The translations under genes and the position numbers were made by a program. From Clavelina lepadiformis (lineage: Eukaryota > Chordata > Ascidiacea > Aplousobranchia > Clavelinidae), in assembly GCF_947623445.1 (NCBI RefSeq), contig NC_135244.1:15190860-15254859 (forward strand): a stretch of 64,000 bases of DNA. Direction: 5' to 3'. The number at the start of each line of letters is the position of its first letter. The first letter of the stretch is position 1. The notes below the pieces were generated by a model that saw only the letters and a program-made list of their open reading frames with translations, ran no database searches and was not told the origin of the DNA. This document shows, piece by piece, positions 36,501 to 50,281 of this stretch.

Positions 36501-39500
36501 AAGTTTCGTCTGGAGCAAAGCATCCGACGCACAAGGACATAAGAATCCAACCTCGTGCGTGGGAGGTTTGATTTCTATTTTGGGTTAGCTGCTTGCAGAT
36601 CTGGCAGTAAATTTCATCTCTAGAAATGTAAAGTATAATGAATTAATCCATCGTAGTATTTGCTGTGAATAAAGAAATCAAAGTTTTTGCAATCAAAATA
36701 TTTTTGAACCTGATATTTGGTCTCAAAATTCCATTCCCAATGATGAAATGCAACTTTTCCAAGTTTGTTGTAGGACGATTGATCAGCATCTGGTTCTCTG
36801 CTTCCTACAAACATGCCATCATGACGCATTTAACATTACAAAATCAATGTGGCAACATATAGCACAATATTTAGTGAGGTACAAAAGCATTACTACGTCT
36901 AAGTCGTCGCCTTCTTTCAACTTGTTTGCTACTGCTCCCGTTAATTTCGACTTCTTTTTTAATGTCAGGGATATGATCTTTTTTGTGGTGCTGGGACGTC
37001 GTTTTCTAGCCTAGAAATGAATGCGGTAACTCTGACTAAGAGTAAGTATAATAATCATATTACTTATATCTCACTCTGAAGACTGAAGCATATTGTATAA
37101 AACTATGATTCGGTTGCACTTACACTGCCATTGTGCATTTCTTCTAGAACCTTCTTGTTTTTAGCATAACTTCTACCAAGTGTGTCATAGATCTTTGACA
37201 TCACCGGTACTTTGTTCTCCGTTAGAAGTTCGTTGTTGTGTTTAGGTTCTGGCAAATCCCCCATAAATCTGTAAAGATATAAATATATTTTGTGTTAATC
37301 TTGAGATTTCAAACACGCAATGAAGCATATAACAAAAGTTCATCATTGTACATAGGTATACTGAGTAATTTTGTTTTGATGAATAGGCTATGAACTAGGG
37401 CTGGGACTTAAGTCGAATTTGTTTAGTTGTTTAATGGGAACATTAGCCACTGGCAGCTAACTGACATAGCTGCGAGTTGTTAACTGACATTGTTAATGGC
37501 AAGAAAAAATACTTTTTATTCTTAAAAATCGTGACAAACGTTTTTGTATGCCGTTTATAAGTTAAATTACACTAAAATAGTTAACCCCAACTTCATTAAA
37601 ACAAATTTTTTAATAATAATCTTGAAATGCTATTACAAATAGCAATATTACAATGATATTAACATCACGCTAAATTTTGTAGAACGGATGTGTTAACAAA
37701 AATCTTGCCAAAGAATCAAACCTCAGTATGGTAATCCACACAGCCAAAGAAGCCATTTGATCGGCTAATTTGTCGTGGGGCAGCAATGGTGTCTTCAACT
37801 GGCGTTTGATATGAGAATTAGTGCAAGTAGCCTGGATGAAAGATTGGAATGATTATTTTACAACCATAGCATTTCCTCCCAAGAAGAATGTCTTGTCCAC
37901 GGTCACAACAACTACCACCTTACAAAATTATTATGTATAACGTATAACACCATAGCAATAAACTGACTTGGAAATAGGTTGCAGCAAACTTCTGGAATTT
38001 AAACTGTGAAATGTCTTCTTCATCCTCCATCTGAGGGATGGAGGTGTCATAATCGCCAACATCATCATCCGCAGTATTGAGATAGGAAAACATCTTATCC
38101 ACTTCATCTTCAATACCTGTGACGTCATTGCGACGTCTCGCCTAAATGATTTCAAAGTTTCAATTAAGAAAAATTTTAAAGCACACTTTCCTGTTCTGTT
38201 CCCTATGCCGGTGCTGATTTAATTTACAAAATTAAGCCATACAATACCGTAAATGGTGACTTTCTTTAGTATGACATGCTTGGTGAAATTTAGTTCTAAA
38301 ATATAATCCTTGCTTCTTCAACAAAAACTAAAAAAGTCAAAAACTCACAGCATCACTGACAAGTTGGTTTTTACGTTTAGCTTCTTCTTTCTGTCGAAGT
38401 CTTTCCTGCTCCATTTTCAGTAATGCTTCCTAGAAAATGTTATAAGGTTTCTAACACAACTACACCAAAACAAAAAACAACACTCAAGTGGATTACCAAG
38501 GACTGGCAATTTAAATAGTTTTGTTAAATAGTTTAAATAAACATGAGTGCTTTTATTTGATTTGTGAATGGCGCATTAGACTCTTATATACAAGTTAAGT
38601 GTCGGTATTTTTTATTGTACACCTCTAAGCCAACAAGAGCATTTTATATTTGTTGGCCATCTATAATTAATTAATCATTCATAAAAAAATTAGATAAAAT
38701 CAAAATCTAACTTTGCAAAGCTAACCTTTTGCTTGCTTTTCGGCAGTTTTCTTACGTTTCGCAGCATCTTTAATTTTTGGTATTCTTGTCTGGCAATGTG
38801 GCCTGGATACAGCAAATTATACAAACTCAGTAACGTATCGGAATAAAGCTAGTACTATAAATTGAACGCAAATATCGTACCTCTCACATAAGCTTGAATG
38901 GTGGTGATAGCCCATAGGCGATTACGAATATCTCGGCGTGCAAGAAATCCTTTGCATTGAACTTGAAACATAATAATCCTCTTTCGAGCAAATTCATACC
39001 GGAATGCTAAGCGACGAGACCTCCACAGAGCTTGCAACCGAGCATAGCCTCTTTGCATCTGACCACAACCACATAAAATAAGTAAGTAGCTAGCAATATC
39101 GGATTTCTTTGCTAAGAGACCAAAAAAAGAAATCACAAAAGCAATATTGAAGAATTTTCTTATAGCCACTGACAACGTCTTACAATGAGAAACTTCCTTT
39201 TCCCATCATAAGTTTTCCAAGCTGACTGTATAATAATGGCACTCTTTCTCATCAACTGGTATCTATGGCGACAGTACCAGCCTCTTACTGCTCTTTGAAT
39301 GATGATAACCCATCTATGAAAAAACGTATGTCGTTATCAAAATTCATACTTTATAACCTACATGGATTTATCATTAATCAGTTATCATTTTTAGAGAAAA
39401 CTGTTCTTATGATAATGGTTTTAACACCTAGTTAAAGCACTTTCCCGCTCGATTTCAAGTAGTGCATCATGTGAATCTTTCAAAAAAATCTTTGTTTTTC

Positions 39501-42500
39501 CTATTTGGCAATCTGTATTTTGTCCAAGCCCTTTATAAATAATTTTCTCACAAGCTCCTAAAAAAAGTATGGAAATTGTTCAAAACTATACCAAACGTAG
39601 CAAACAGAAGCATCACTGTTGATTTAACGCTTTTGGTCACAGTACCATGACAATGTCAACAATAAATATGTAATGACAAGAAAAAATTCAATCTATTTCA
39701 AAACATGTACCTACTTACCAATAAGATCTGTTTCTCTGCCTGATGGCCGAACCCCACCTGCTATCATCCGATACCTTAACAAGACAGGAATGACATTGTG
39801 TTACAACACTAAATTTTCCAAACACATGAAATCATGTTGTATAAGATAAAATATACTTTATTAGTTATACAGTACAATTTGGTTTATACCTATCAATAAA
39901 CTCGCGAAAAGAATATCTGATGGGATATCCTGCTCTCCTGATCCTAATTGTTTCCATCATACCAGAATATGTCAGTTGCCTAGCAACTAGAACCCGATCA
40001 AATGCCTTTGGAATTAATGTATAATTTGCGTCAGAAAGCACATTATGTTTAAAAAAATGTTGTACTTTATAATAGCACAGCAATCAGATATAATTAATTA
40101 GCAAATTTTCAGTAACAGTTTAATAAAATACCATACTAGTTTGCAACACCTTTGGCTTTTTGAGCTCATTTGGCTTAATGCATCGCACAAAGAAAGGCTG
40201 ACAAGCTGAAAGTGTCCTCATCAATGCATCCAATGAAACTTTGAACTGCTCACAAAGGGTTTTGTGGCGCCGTCTTGTTGATAATGATGCAGTCTTTAAG
40301 TCTGCCAAAATTAACTTGAAACATTGGAGTTTTTCCTGTACGCTGATAAAAGTATTTTCTGATAGAAAAAATGCTTATTTATCAAAGTATCAATCTGAAG
40401 CTAGAAAATTTGTTTCACCTTCAAAAAACAAAAGTTTCAGAAATTTGTTCTTTGACGAACCAATTAAATCCATTAAATCTCTGTGAAAAGTATCTCGGTT
40501 TCTTTCAAGAAATCCTGCAATATTGAAGTAACAAAGGTAGTTTTTTACATAGGTTTATAGTTTTGTTTTTTCTAAACCTAATACTTTGATCATACGGTAC
40601 TACATGATAGTTACGTCCATACTCACATCCACCAATTTTTTAGCTACTTGCCTTTGCAATTGTATCTAACATGACCGGCAAAGTGTTGAATGCCAAATGT
40701 GATGTCAACTTGAGATTTTGGTTTTCCAAACAGCTCACTTTTCTCATGATGGTGAACTAGTTTGTTTAGCAACGTTCGATCAGTTCCCTATTAATAAAGA
40801 ACATGCGTGAACAAAAAAGAACAGCAAACTGCTACATAATTGATATGTGATAGTTAAATTATAAACAGCAACAATCTCATTCTTTAAATCACCCTGGGAA
40901 ACATGGCTTCTTCGTTTATCAATGCAAGAATGTTCATTGGTTTTACTGCAATCATATCCAGGACATCCTTAAAAGACAAAATATATGGATGATGGTAAAA
41001 CCGTGTTGATGACTGATGAATTGAAAGCAGAAAAGAGACAGCACCTTCCGGGTTAATTAAGTTTTCCTTGTAGGAAAACCTGTTTAACCTGTTTTCCTAG
41101 ATTTTCGGCTACTTGGTTACACATGACAAAGCAAGCTAATTCTTGTGAAAGCTGCGTTCTTAAGCAGAAAACTTAAGTTAGCGCTAAACATGCTATCTGT
41201 TTACTGCTTGTAAAAATCAAGTAGTATTGTAAATCAAAAAATTGAAGCAAACCTTAAGTATATCTTAAACATTTATCGATAAAGAAAAGCACTTGAAATA
41301 ACTTCAATAAAATTATAATTTGTTAACAAAAATTTAAAAGCGCTTGGCTGTATCTCATTGTTTCCAGCCTGGTTTTTTGATTTTGACATGTATAAAAGCA
41401 TAAAAAAAATTTATATGATGTATAAATGTGCTGTAGGAGTGTGGAAAACAATAAAATCTATTCTACCCACTTGATTATCTTTGAAGGTAATATGTTGCCA
41501 ATCAATATCTTCTTTATTATACTCTTCTTGTTCTAGTTTAAAGACATGACGAACAAAAAACTGCTGAAGATTCTCATTGGCAAAGTTTATGCACAATTGT
41601 TCAAAGCTGCAATAAAAACATACACCAATATACTTTTTGTTAAGATGTAGCAGATGAAGAATGATTTGAGGCAACTTTACCTGTTATCACCGAAATTTTC
41701 AAATCCAAAGATGTCAAGAAGACCAATTGAGTACGTGTTGATTTTATTTTTGCTGTTCATTTCTTTTCCAATGGTCTTGTTTATTTTATCCACAATCCAA
41801 ATAAACATGCGACCGTATACACCCTACAGTGCACATAAAATACCTCATTTAAATATAATATAAATAATCGATACATACAGTCTGTAATTTGGTATGTATT
41901 ATAATATACAAAAATAAAATTGCTTTGAAATGAATTATACTTTATGCCACATTAAATATTGAACAGTTTATACAAATATAAACTAGTATTAACTTGCATT
42001 TTGTAAATCGATGTAAGTGAAAAAATGAATCACTAATATTCTAGTTCAACATACTTTTATGTAAGCATCTTTTACATCATAGGCTTGGTCAATGTTCATA
42101 GGTGAAGTCACAGTTTCACCACGCGTCACAAGTGTCCTTTGGGTAAGAGCACGCATAAGTGTTTGATCGTTTACCTGGAAAATGACCGTTTACTTACATA
42201 AAGTAGTTATTTATACTGATAATTAATAGAAGTAAGCAATTCAGAGTGCTGTAAGTAGCTTTAAGTTGTGAACTCAAGATATATTCTGCATCTATTCAAG
42301 GTTTATAAATGTTACATAGTTTTACAATTGTTTGATTGATAAATGTGTGTTGTTGAATAAAAACATATTGCACTGACATAATCAAAAACCATCCATATTT
42401 TCTTCTCAATGCAACAAAACACATATAATTTGTAGAAAGTGGTAGTTCATTTCAAACATGAATTTATGATATCCTGTATCACAAGATTTGTACAATAAAT

Positions 42501-45500
42501 CAACAAAGCAAATGTTACATGAATCTGGCTAACACAAAAGGCATATAACTGCATCAGGTTAGCGACACTTTAAACCCAAAAATTCTTCTTCTCCCTTCTA
42601 AACCTCTAATGATTAGAGTCTAATCATTCAAACCCTAATTTTAGCCCCAAATTCTCAGAATTGTCACGATACCATATTTTATAACTTACTCCAAAGAGCT
42701 GAGCGGTCAATTTCATTGCAGATGTATGCACAATCTCACAGGCATCCAAGTTTTCTATCATGGTTTCTTTGAAGGTAAAGTTACCTAAAACAAAATAGTT
42801 TACAAAACCATGCAGGGGCCTATGATAAGATAATAGTGATAATATCTGAACCCACTTTAATAAGATGAAAATTGAAAGTAAGATTTCTACACCTACACAA
42901 CTTTTACCCACCAATATGTAGAATGCCAGCTAATAATCTGTAAATTTCCGCAATTTCAGCTTCACTAAAATTTAACACCTATTAAAAATGTAACGATGTA
43001 ATGGTTTGTATTTGTATTTATAATCAAGCAAGATATCTGGACTAATGCAAATGAATAAATTAAACAATATTACATATCAGTGATACTTAGTTGAATTACC
43101 TTCATTCCACGAACTATATCAGCAAATTCAGCTTTGTCATCTCGCCCCATGCATTGCAAACAGGAACCCTGAATATTAGTTATACTTAAATATCAGATAC
43201 AAATTCAAGGAACAATTTTTAGTCATATAACTTTTTTTTCATTCATTCAAAAATAGTGCAAAATAGGTGCACTGCTAAGAAAAAAAGAAGTGGTATGATA
43301 CAAAAAGAAGAACCTTCGAAGATACAAACGATCTTTTAGAAGTGCAAAAAATGGACTAAATACAATTACAAAGTTTGAAGATAAGATCATGATACTTATG
43401 TTATAAGAAAATTATAAAACGTTTCATCATGCAAAAGTTTCATGTAAATGCAAACCTTCCACGATGCTGTCAAAAAGTTTTAAAACTCAAAAGAACAAAA
43501 AATGCATTGATCATGCTAACAACAAAAACAAATGGAATACAAAAGAAACAACACTGTTAATAAGAGATGCATGCCACATGCTACTTTCACCAACCAGCCT
43601 GACATTGCAATCATCCACCAGGAAATTCATACAGCTGTGACAGAAGTACACTTAAATAAGTTTTGAGTTAAACTACCAACTTTACCCTTTTCTTATGCCC
43701 ATAATCCTTTCATGTTAGCATTTATATATAAATATATTGTACATAGAATTATCGACTTAACATAATTTGAAAGCATTTCATTCAAAACTGTGGTAGTCCT
43801 AGCTATTCTCAAATCAACAAACAAATAAAAATAGTAGCCTCTAGTCCAGTGATTCCCAAACTGTGTGCCGCGACACACTAGTGTGTCACCACAGAGTCTC
43901 AGGTGTGCCGCGAATATTTTTGGAATTTTGGAAAAGAACTGTATAAATATTTAAAATAAGGCATGCAGACAAACATATGCGACTTAAAAGCATTCAAACT
44001 GCTTCAATAGCTGATAAATAAACACATGTCCATCCAATAAGCACATTCATCGCATTAACACGTGAAAATAAAGTTTTTAAAGCAACTTTTCTTCTCTCTT
44101 CTCTTGTTAGTGTGTCGCGAACATTTTACAATTTTACTAGTGTGTCACAAGCTGAAAAAGTTTGGGAACCACTGCTCTAGTCACTCACCACTAGCGGACT
44201 AGCCACCATATGTTATGCTTAAAGTATCACTTGCAAGGTGAAGTAACTCACCAAACCTCTGGAAAAACACGCATTTGATTGGGTACGGTGAACATTATCC
44301 TTTTAATGAATGTTTATTGATTTTTACTGAAGTACTAATATTTATTCAATTAATTATTTTTTTAGTTATTTATACTGTTGCAAATGGTAAGATTTTATCA
44401 ATCTTGAATACAGCATAAACAAAAAATCCCTGAAATCATAGATATGAATGGTATAAGCACAATAAATGGGCAATGCTCATTGAACACGCATCTACCCAAT
44501 ACCAACAATTTAAATTCGAGGTATGAACGGTAAAGGGTTGCTGACAATAATAATGCAGCATGGGTACACATGTGGGGTTTTAGTTTGTAGGTGGAATAAA
44601 ACAAAAAGATTGCCTGTTTAGTTTTCGAATTGGTTTTAATCAATCGAAAATAAAACAGTTAAATCATGGAATTAACTGTGCAATGAAAGTTTGTCGATCT
44701 AAAACTTCTGAAAAAAGAAGGGCGCAGCATAGAAAACAATGTAGCTTAGTACAATGATCTAACAGCATTATTTGCGCGTATTAATTAATGAATGAATTAC
44801 CGTTCTTTTCAACAATTTGGCAAGTGTACAAAAGGTTTATCTTGAATGGCAGAGAGTAAACAATGTTTCGGCTGCTCCTACATTAATTATTAGCTACCTG
44901 AGTCAGGTTGACGTAATCTGCTGGCTTACCCAAACCCAAAACTTTCTTCTTATCATTGGGCATACCAGCAAGCATGCAATAAAATACGTGGTAATTTCTC
45001 TCATCTTTTCCTTGATGAACCAGTCTAATGATAAAACATTTTAGTGCAGTTTACGGAAATAAACAGTAGCACAAACACAATGTTTACTCATTTACCTGGA
45101 CTTTTCTAGCAAGTACTGGTCAATCCTTGCACTTTGAATAACACCCTTGTCACTGAATCGAATATCAATAAATTTTCCAAATCTGCTTGAATTGTCATTA
45201 CGGATGGTTTTGGCATTTCCAAATGCTGTGCAGTTAACACACAAGTCATACAATACAACCACTTATTGTTAGGAAATATTTAACATATTAGTAATAAAGT
45301 GGTAATCTTGATTGCAATGCAGTACCTTCCAGAATAGGGTTAGCCTCCAAAATTTGTTGCTCAATCCAGGAATGCTGGCCTGATGTTGCAGCTAAGTACT
45401 GAAGGACAAGCTTGGTTGACTCAGTTTTACCAGCACCCGACTCACCGCTGCAGAAACATAACTGATTGTTAGCATAACCAGAAACCAATAAGAAACAGCC

Positions 45501-48500
45501 AATGGTTCACGCTAATGCTAAGTGAAGGTAGTCCCGATTCAACCTGCCAGCAACTTCTAGGCATGATGAATGACATTGTTCTATTTAAATGTTTTATATA
45601 TGAATTAGAAATTATATTTTTAAACTGCACGTAAAACAAAGACAAGTGCTTTATTCACACTACATATACTAAGTACCACATACAGTACACACTACATACT
45701 GTATACTAAGTATTAATATACTAATTTGTACTGGCAATGGTAGGCTGAAAAAAAGTTATAAGGGCCAAAAAATGCACTTTAAGGAGGAAAGAATTATTGC
45801 GAACAAAACAATGAGCCATGTTATGGAAGTGAAAAACTACCCATGTACAAAGTAACAAATCTGCTATAAACCAGCTAAATTTCATTCCAGTGAAACAACA
45901 AGAGCTGAGTTAATAGTTAACTCTTGATTCAAAGATCCAGTCTAAAATCAACATATCAATAAAATGCAGTTAAACGTTTATAGCTAAAGATTACATCCTT
46001 TAACTGTTGTTTAACTGGAGCGATATGCATTAGTCAAAAGTGTACAAACATACTCGAGCAAATTCGTGACATATTATACAGCCAAGGGCAAATATTTGAT
46101 ACTGAATAACTGCAGCAATTTGGCAACATTATATTTCTGACTTTCTATACTTGCAACATAATTTAACTATTATACAACACACTTATAAATTTGGATTGAG
46201 CAAATGAAAGCGGAATGCAATAAATCTATGAATACGAACATGTTCAATAAATGTAAAAGACAAGCAAACTATAAATTACTGTGCTTAAATTACCATCTAA
46301 ACTGTTTATTGTTTATATTGTAAAATATACACTCCTGTACCTTACAATCACACATTGGTTCTTCAAATTTTTGAGCATGTTGTTGTATGAATTGTCAGCT
46401 ATGGCAAAAATATGGGGTGGTAATTCACCAAGTTTTCTGTTCATATATTTCCGAATTGAATCAAGTTCGTAAATGGGAAGAACTTGATAAGGATTTACAG
46501 CAACAAGAATGGAACCTGTGTAAGTCTAAAAAAAAATTTGAATGTGTATGGCCATAATGCAAAAAAAAATAAGAAGTGCGCCGAAATAACACAAAGAATG
46601 GTAGAACAAAACAAAATGTTGTGACAGTGACATATGGGAGAACCGGTGTAACTCTTACCCCTCCGCTTATAACAGTCTATATCCAGATGACGCAAATTAT
46701 AGTGTTGATTGTGAGCAACAAAAACAGATAAAAAGAATAATTTAATGCAATATATAAAATTATGACCCAGCTAATACTATTACAACCACTAGGGAGTGAC
46801 ATTCTGCTTCTATAAGGGGTAGATAACTTTAATAGTTAAGAAAATTTTAGAAATGCAAAGTCATGCAGCTAGGGTAATTCGATGAATTTACTTTGAGCAC
46901 GTTAACGTTTCTAATTAATTCAACTAACTTCTGTCAAAGGGTATGTAGGTTTTTGACATATGCATAATTTTCTAAGCAAATCCTACAATTTGCGTGATAC
47001 AGCTGTATACAGTATATGCTGATATTAGAATAACACTGTTAACTAAAAATATATATCTATTTTGTCACAGATAAAGCAATTATAACCTATTAGCTATACA
47101 AAAGAAAATAAACAACAAAAATATATGAAGATAATCGATTTAAAAAAATTAATTTCAAGAAATTTAGTTTTTTTATTTAGTGTAGTTGACAGTTAGACTA
47201 ATATCACTAAACATGACTTAATAAAAGCTATATTTTACCATTTACTCTAACGAAGATCATAAAAACTCTTACATAAATCGAGTTTTCTCGATAACGAATG
47301 AGTAGATTTCTGAGAATACCGGCTTCATTCAAATCCCCAAGTCGAATCATATCAGCTACACCGTCAACTGAAGTTGGATGCATGACTTTGATATTGGTCA
47401 AGGGGGTTTTAAGCCAATGTTCCTTAAGAAAAATATGTATCATTACTATCATGGCTCAAGAACATATTTCAAACTGGTTTGCAAGCCTCTTATAATTCGT
47501 GTGGTGAAATATTAGAAAATAATCTTAATTTAACGATGTACAATATCATATAGATTGTTGGAAACAGGGGGAATGTCAAACAAGTTTCATTGGAATGAAT
47601 ACCATCACCAAAGTGTATCTAATTTGTCAATGGGCTGTAAATCAAACAAGGCCTTAATTCTATCATTTATCGACAAGTCTGTTTGTTTTGTCCGACTGCT
47701 TTGTCAGCATCCTCACAAGAAAATTTATCTCTCTTTGCTGATATAGTTGCTTCCTTTGTCTAAAATTTGATTAATTTTTTCTCTCAGTCAGAGTATAATG
47801 ATACTAATACAGCTGGAGTCAAGTAACATAAATAAACATTTTACACTCAAAAACACCATAATAACCACCAAAAATAATAATCATATTAAGCAAAGGTATT
47901 GAGCAGCATTACCATAATTTTTTTATGAAACCTGTAAAATGCCTTAGTAATGACAATACCCAAGTTTTGGAAGTACTGATGCACAGATTAAAATTTTATT
48001 TATTAGACTAAAAGAAAAAATTCTTGTGAATGTTTTTGCCCCATCTCGCTATCTAACAGTATTTGTTATAAATTCGCCTTTGACTTGACATAAACTTTTA
48101 TATACATACCTGTCCTTCATCATCAATGACCTTAACCTGGCCAGAATCTGAAAGCTTCACAACTGCACCAAGTGGCACCTTGTTTCCATTCTTTACTGGT
48201 TTGTCAAGCAACCAAACGTGGTCACCCTGAAATATATTTGAATCATTATCTATAATAAAAGCTGAAATTAACAACCCTTTTATAGAAAATGAAGTAACTC
48301 TTAGCACAATATATAAATGAACATTAATGAGTACAATCTAGTATATAAGTATTAATTGATATTTGGTTTTTGTATTTTTAAATTTCATCATATGAAAACC
48401 CAATATAATGATATGATCGCTACCAGTTGGTAAACTGGTGGAGATAAAAAACAACACTTCCTGCTTATAGACCATTGTTTTTGACTAAACAAAATACTTT

Positions 48501-50281
48501 TTCATTTAACAGAAACCTGCTTACAAATCTGCATGCGCTTTTAAATAATTACATTTCTTTATTTCTGTGCTTACCACTTGATGACGACTAGAATTTGAAA
48601 ACCATCTTTGGTGGCTAAGCAGGTGTGTCATTGTAGTAAAATAGTCAAAGAATTTCCATAAATTAGTTTCAAATTTTCAAATACTACCGTCAAATTAACG
48701 TTTGGATGAAACTAAGATAAGACATTAAACGTAGGCAGTTAATATTTTTGCATAAGCTTAAATTGCTCTAAAAACAGACAAAAATGCCTGATATAACCAC
48801 GTCATTGATTTGGCTACTGTGTCTAACCACAGAAATAAAATCTGAAGTAATAGCATTTCCTACAAACAAAAGCATTATTTTCAACAACAATTAAACTTAA
48901 TGTGACTTATATAACAGCTATTTTAGATGCATATTGGCACTGTAACTTTTATTACTGGTAGAAAAAATTCTTCAATAAATTACCAGTCTTAAGTTTTTTT
49001 ACTAGAGCTCTATGGAATTCAATTTTTGCTATTTGCATCTCAATGATAGAAGACTTTCAAGTCTCTTTACTCAACTAACCTATCATATTTGCGTAACCTA
49101 TCACACAAAAAGCACAAAACAATTAGGGTTGGTCATTTGATTGAATGGATTTTTTAAATGGTTTTCTGTTTGATTTTTTCATTTGCTTTTGTTCTACCTG
49201 GGTTCTTACTGCCTTTACTAAACAATGTGATAGTGCAGTGAAATTTTCTTCAGTTATCTTTCACTAATTTACTGCCCATACAATTTGGCAAAAAACACTT
49301 AAATTGTGAAAAATGTTCAAGTGGGTCGCTAGGCAACACACCTCTCAAGTTTTTGTACGAGTAGATTTAGATGACACGACCACTCTAGTATCTCTTCGTA
49401 AGAGAAAAACTATTTGACAATAGACTCTAATGACATAAAATTTTAAAGACTCTTATTGTCAACCAAACAAAAGAAATAAGGTTTGAGCTTTTTTGGTTTT
49501 TACTTTAATGGTCTTTAATATGATTACTTTCAATTATTAAAATATCATTATGAGGTTAATTTACAGCATAGCCTGTTTAACGTTTTGACACTAATTGAAA
49601 CTGACATGGAATAGCATATTACAAGGAAGTTTGGGCATTAAAAATTCATACCTAACTTATGGCTAAGCTGTTAAGTGCAGAGCAGCAGACTGTTCTTGAT
49701 CAGTTTAAGTTTGAAAAAAGCATTTTAAATGACAAGTTGTTTGTGAACAAAAACTGCAAGGGGAAATGCAAGCATAGCATATCATAAAAAGTTTGAAATG
49801 GTTATTGTTTTGTAAGTGTTTTACATTCATAAACTATATGTATTATCTGTTTATAACATATGAATTTTAGAATAACCAATCATTATTGCATATGGGCAAC
49901 AATCAATTAGCATATAATATAGTTTTATTACCAACTAATCATAAGCTATGACCTACTGGTAATATTATAGTAAGAGGTCTTATGCTAATGTAAATATTTC
50001 TATGTCAAGTATTGCTATACAACACATGATAGTTCAATAAATTTACAAAATTTAAAAAAATTGCTGTGAATATAATACATTAAATTAAATTATTAAAGTC
50101 TAATTTTTTATAAAATACTAGTATGAAGCCAGTACTAGCATAGTATAATTTTTGTGCACTCAAAAAGAAAATGGGAGTAAATTTATTTTATGTTTAAACT
50201 GCTTTTAAGGTTAAATTATATTAGTCTTAGTTTACATAAACACCAATGACGTTCATTTAATACCTGTGTCAAAACGACCAT
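30770..50281 (-). CDS. MYO7A: Class VII unconventional myosin heavy chain (MYO7A/B-like)
   Basis: Fifty coding exons on the minus strand close in frame to 2119 residues (human MYO7A 2215). Order: N-terminal SH3-like segment and motor (1 to about 746), five IQ motifs (about 747-845), a short charged helix, then MyTH4-FERM, SH3 and a second MyTH4-FERM. The first exon is tiny (MVVLTQ, compare human MVILQQ), and the end [13 protein letters not shown] is class-VII specific. These are actin motors that work at low number in protrusions, adhesions and stereocilia, with cargo held by the FERM tails. Motor key residues are intact: P-loop GESGAGKT (158-165) and switch II DIFGFE (437-442). An invertebrate gene is the single ancestor-like homologue of vertebrate MYO7A and MYO7B, so the symbol marks the family rather than strict orthology. 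One intron is AT-AC and one GC-AG; the rest are GT-AG. Confidence 0.96.
33288..33413 (-). other. U12-type AT-AC intron
   Basis: On the coding strand the intron begins ATATCCTTTG, the U12 5' splice consensus. It has TTCTTAACT, a near-consensus U12 branch site, about a dozen bases before the end, and terminates in TCATAC. Splicing here yields [13 protein letters not shown], aligned with human FIAVLKYMGDYP. No AG exists in the 40 bp upstream of the required exon edge, so a U2-type junction cannot do this. Confidence 0.88.
33670..34097 (-). other. MYO7A: Myosin VII exons 38-39: SH3 domain and linker
   Basis: Exons 33907-34097 and 33670-33791. The first encodes a variant SH3 ([14 protein letters not shown]...[25 protein letters not shown]), matching the class-VII SH3 that sits between the two MyTH4-FERM units. 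The second encodes the linker to the next MyTH4 (LEEYAEDFF). Confidence 0.9.
34188..37831 (-). other. MYO7A: Myosin VII exons 26-37: first MyTH4-FERM module
   Basis: Exons 37722-37831, 37124-37268, 36897-37010, 36710-36804, 36373-36619, 36128-36301, 35868-36026, 35660-35791, 35400-35504, 35052-35217, 34706-34784 and 34188-34357 encode about residues 961-1525. MyTH4 landmarks are [22 protein letters not shown] and [15 protein letters not shown] landmarks are [64 protein letters not shown] and [14 protein letters not shown]. For exon 34 the acceptor CATTTAG at 35505-35511 is used. The nearer TTCCAG would break the frame. Confidence 0.93.
37968..39313 (-). other. MYO7A: Myosin VII exons 21-25: IQ motifs and charged helix
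   Basis: Exons 39184-39313, 38881-39058, 38726-38802, 38349-38429 and 37968-38141. Five IQ-type repeats can be read ([71 protein letters not shown]), the sites for calmodulin or light chains. A lysine/glutamate helix follows ([20 protein letters not shown]), shorter than in MYO7A. It leads to VDKMFSYLN and the acidic [21 protein letters not shown] block that precedes the first MyTH4. In exon 23 the chosen frame gives a slightly odd [14 protein letters not shown]. Confidence 0.88.
40515..40651 (-). other. GC-AG intron
   Basis: The coding-strand donor reads TGCAAAG|GCAAGT, the usual strong form of GC donors. Joining at phase 1 to the next exon restores [13 protein letters not shown], the class-VII motor sequence. 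No GT nearby would keep the frame. Confidence 0.85.
43847..44174. mobile_element. hAT-like MITE inside a myosin VII intron, 328 bp
   Basis: The element starts CAGTGATTCCCAAACT and ends as the reverse complement with one mismatch (CAGTGGTTCCCAAACT). A perfect 8-bp duplication CTCTAGTC flanks it (43839-43846 and 44175-44182). A 16-bp palindrome GACACACTAGTGTGTC lies at 43872-43887, and TGTGTCRC words recur near both ends. It has no transposase. It sits in the intron 43169-44897 and leaves both neighbouring exons intact. Confidence 0.92.

Larger units (their letters stand above)
39428..50281 (-). other. MYO7A: Myosin VII exons 1-20: motor domain
   Basis: Exons in transcript order: 50264-50281, 48110-48226, 47273-47422, 46341-46525, 45326-45447, 45096-45225, 44898-45024, 43100-43168, 42912-42978, 42690-42784, 42055-42174, 41681-41823, 41471-41606, 40893-40967, 40652-40787, 40419-40514, 40150-40301, 39890-40005, 39719-39774, 39428-39557. 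Landmarks are [88 protein letters not shown] and [10 protein letters not shown]. At exon 9 the donor ATTG|GTGGGT was chosen because it yields the conserved HIGN sequence. The 2-kb first intron and the intron carrying the hAT element (43169-44897) are the largest. Confidence 0.94.
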
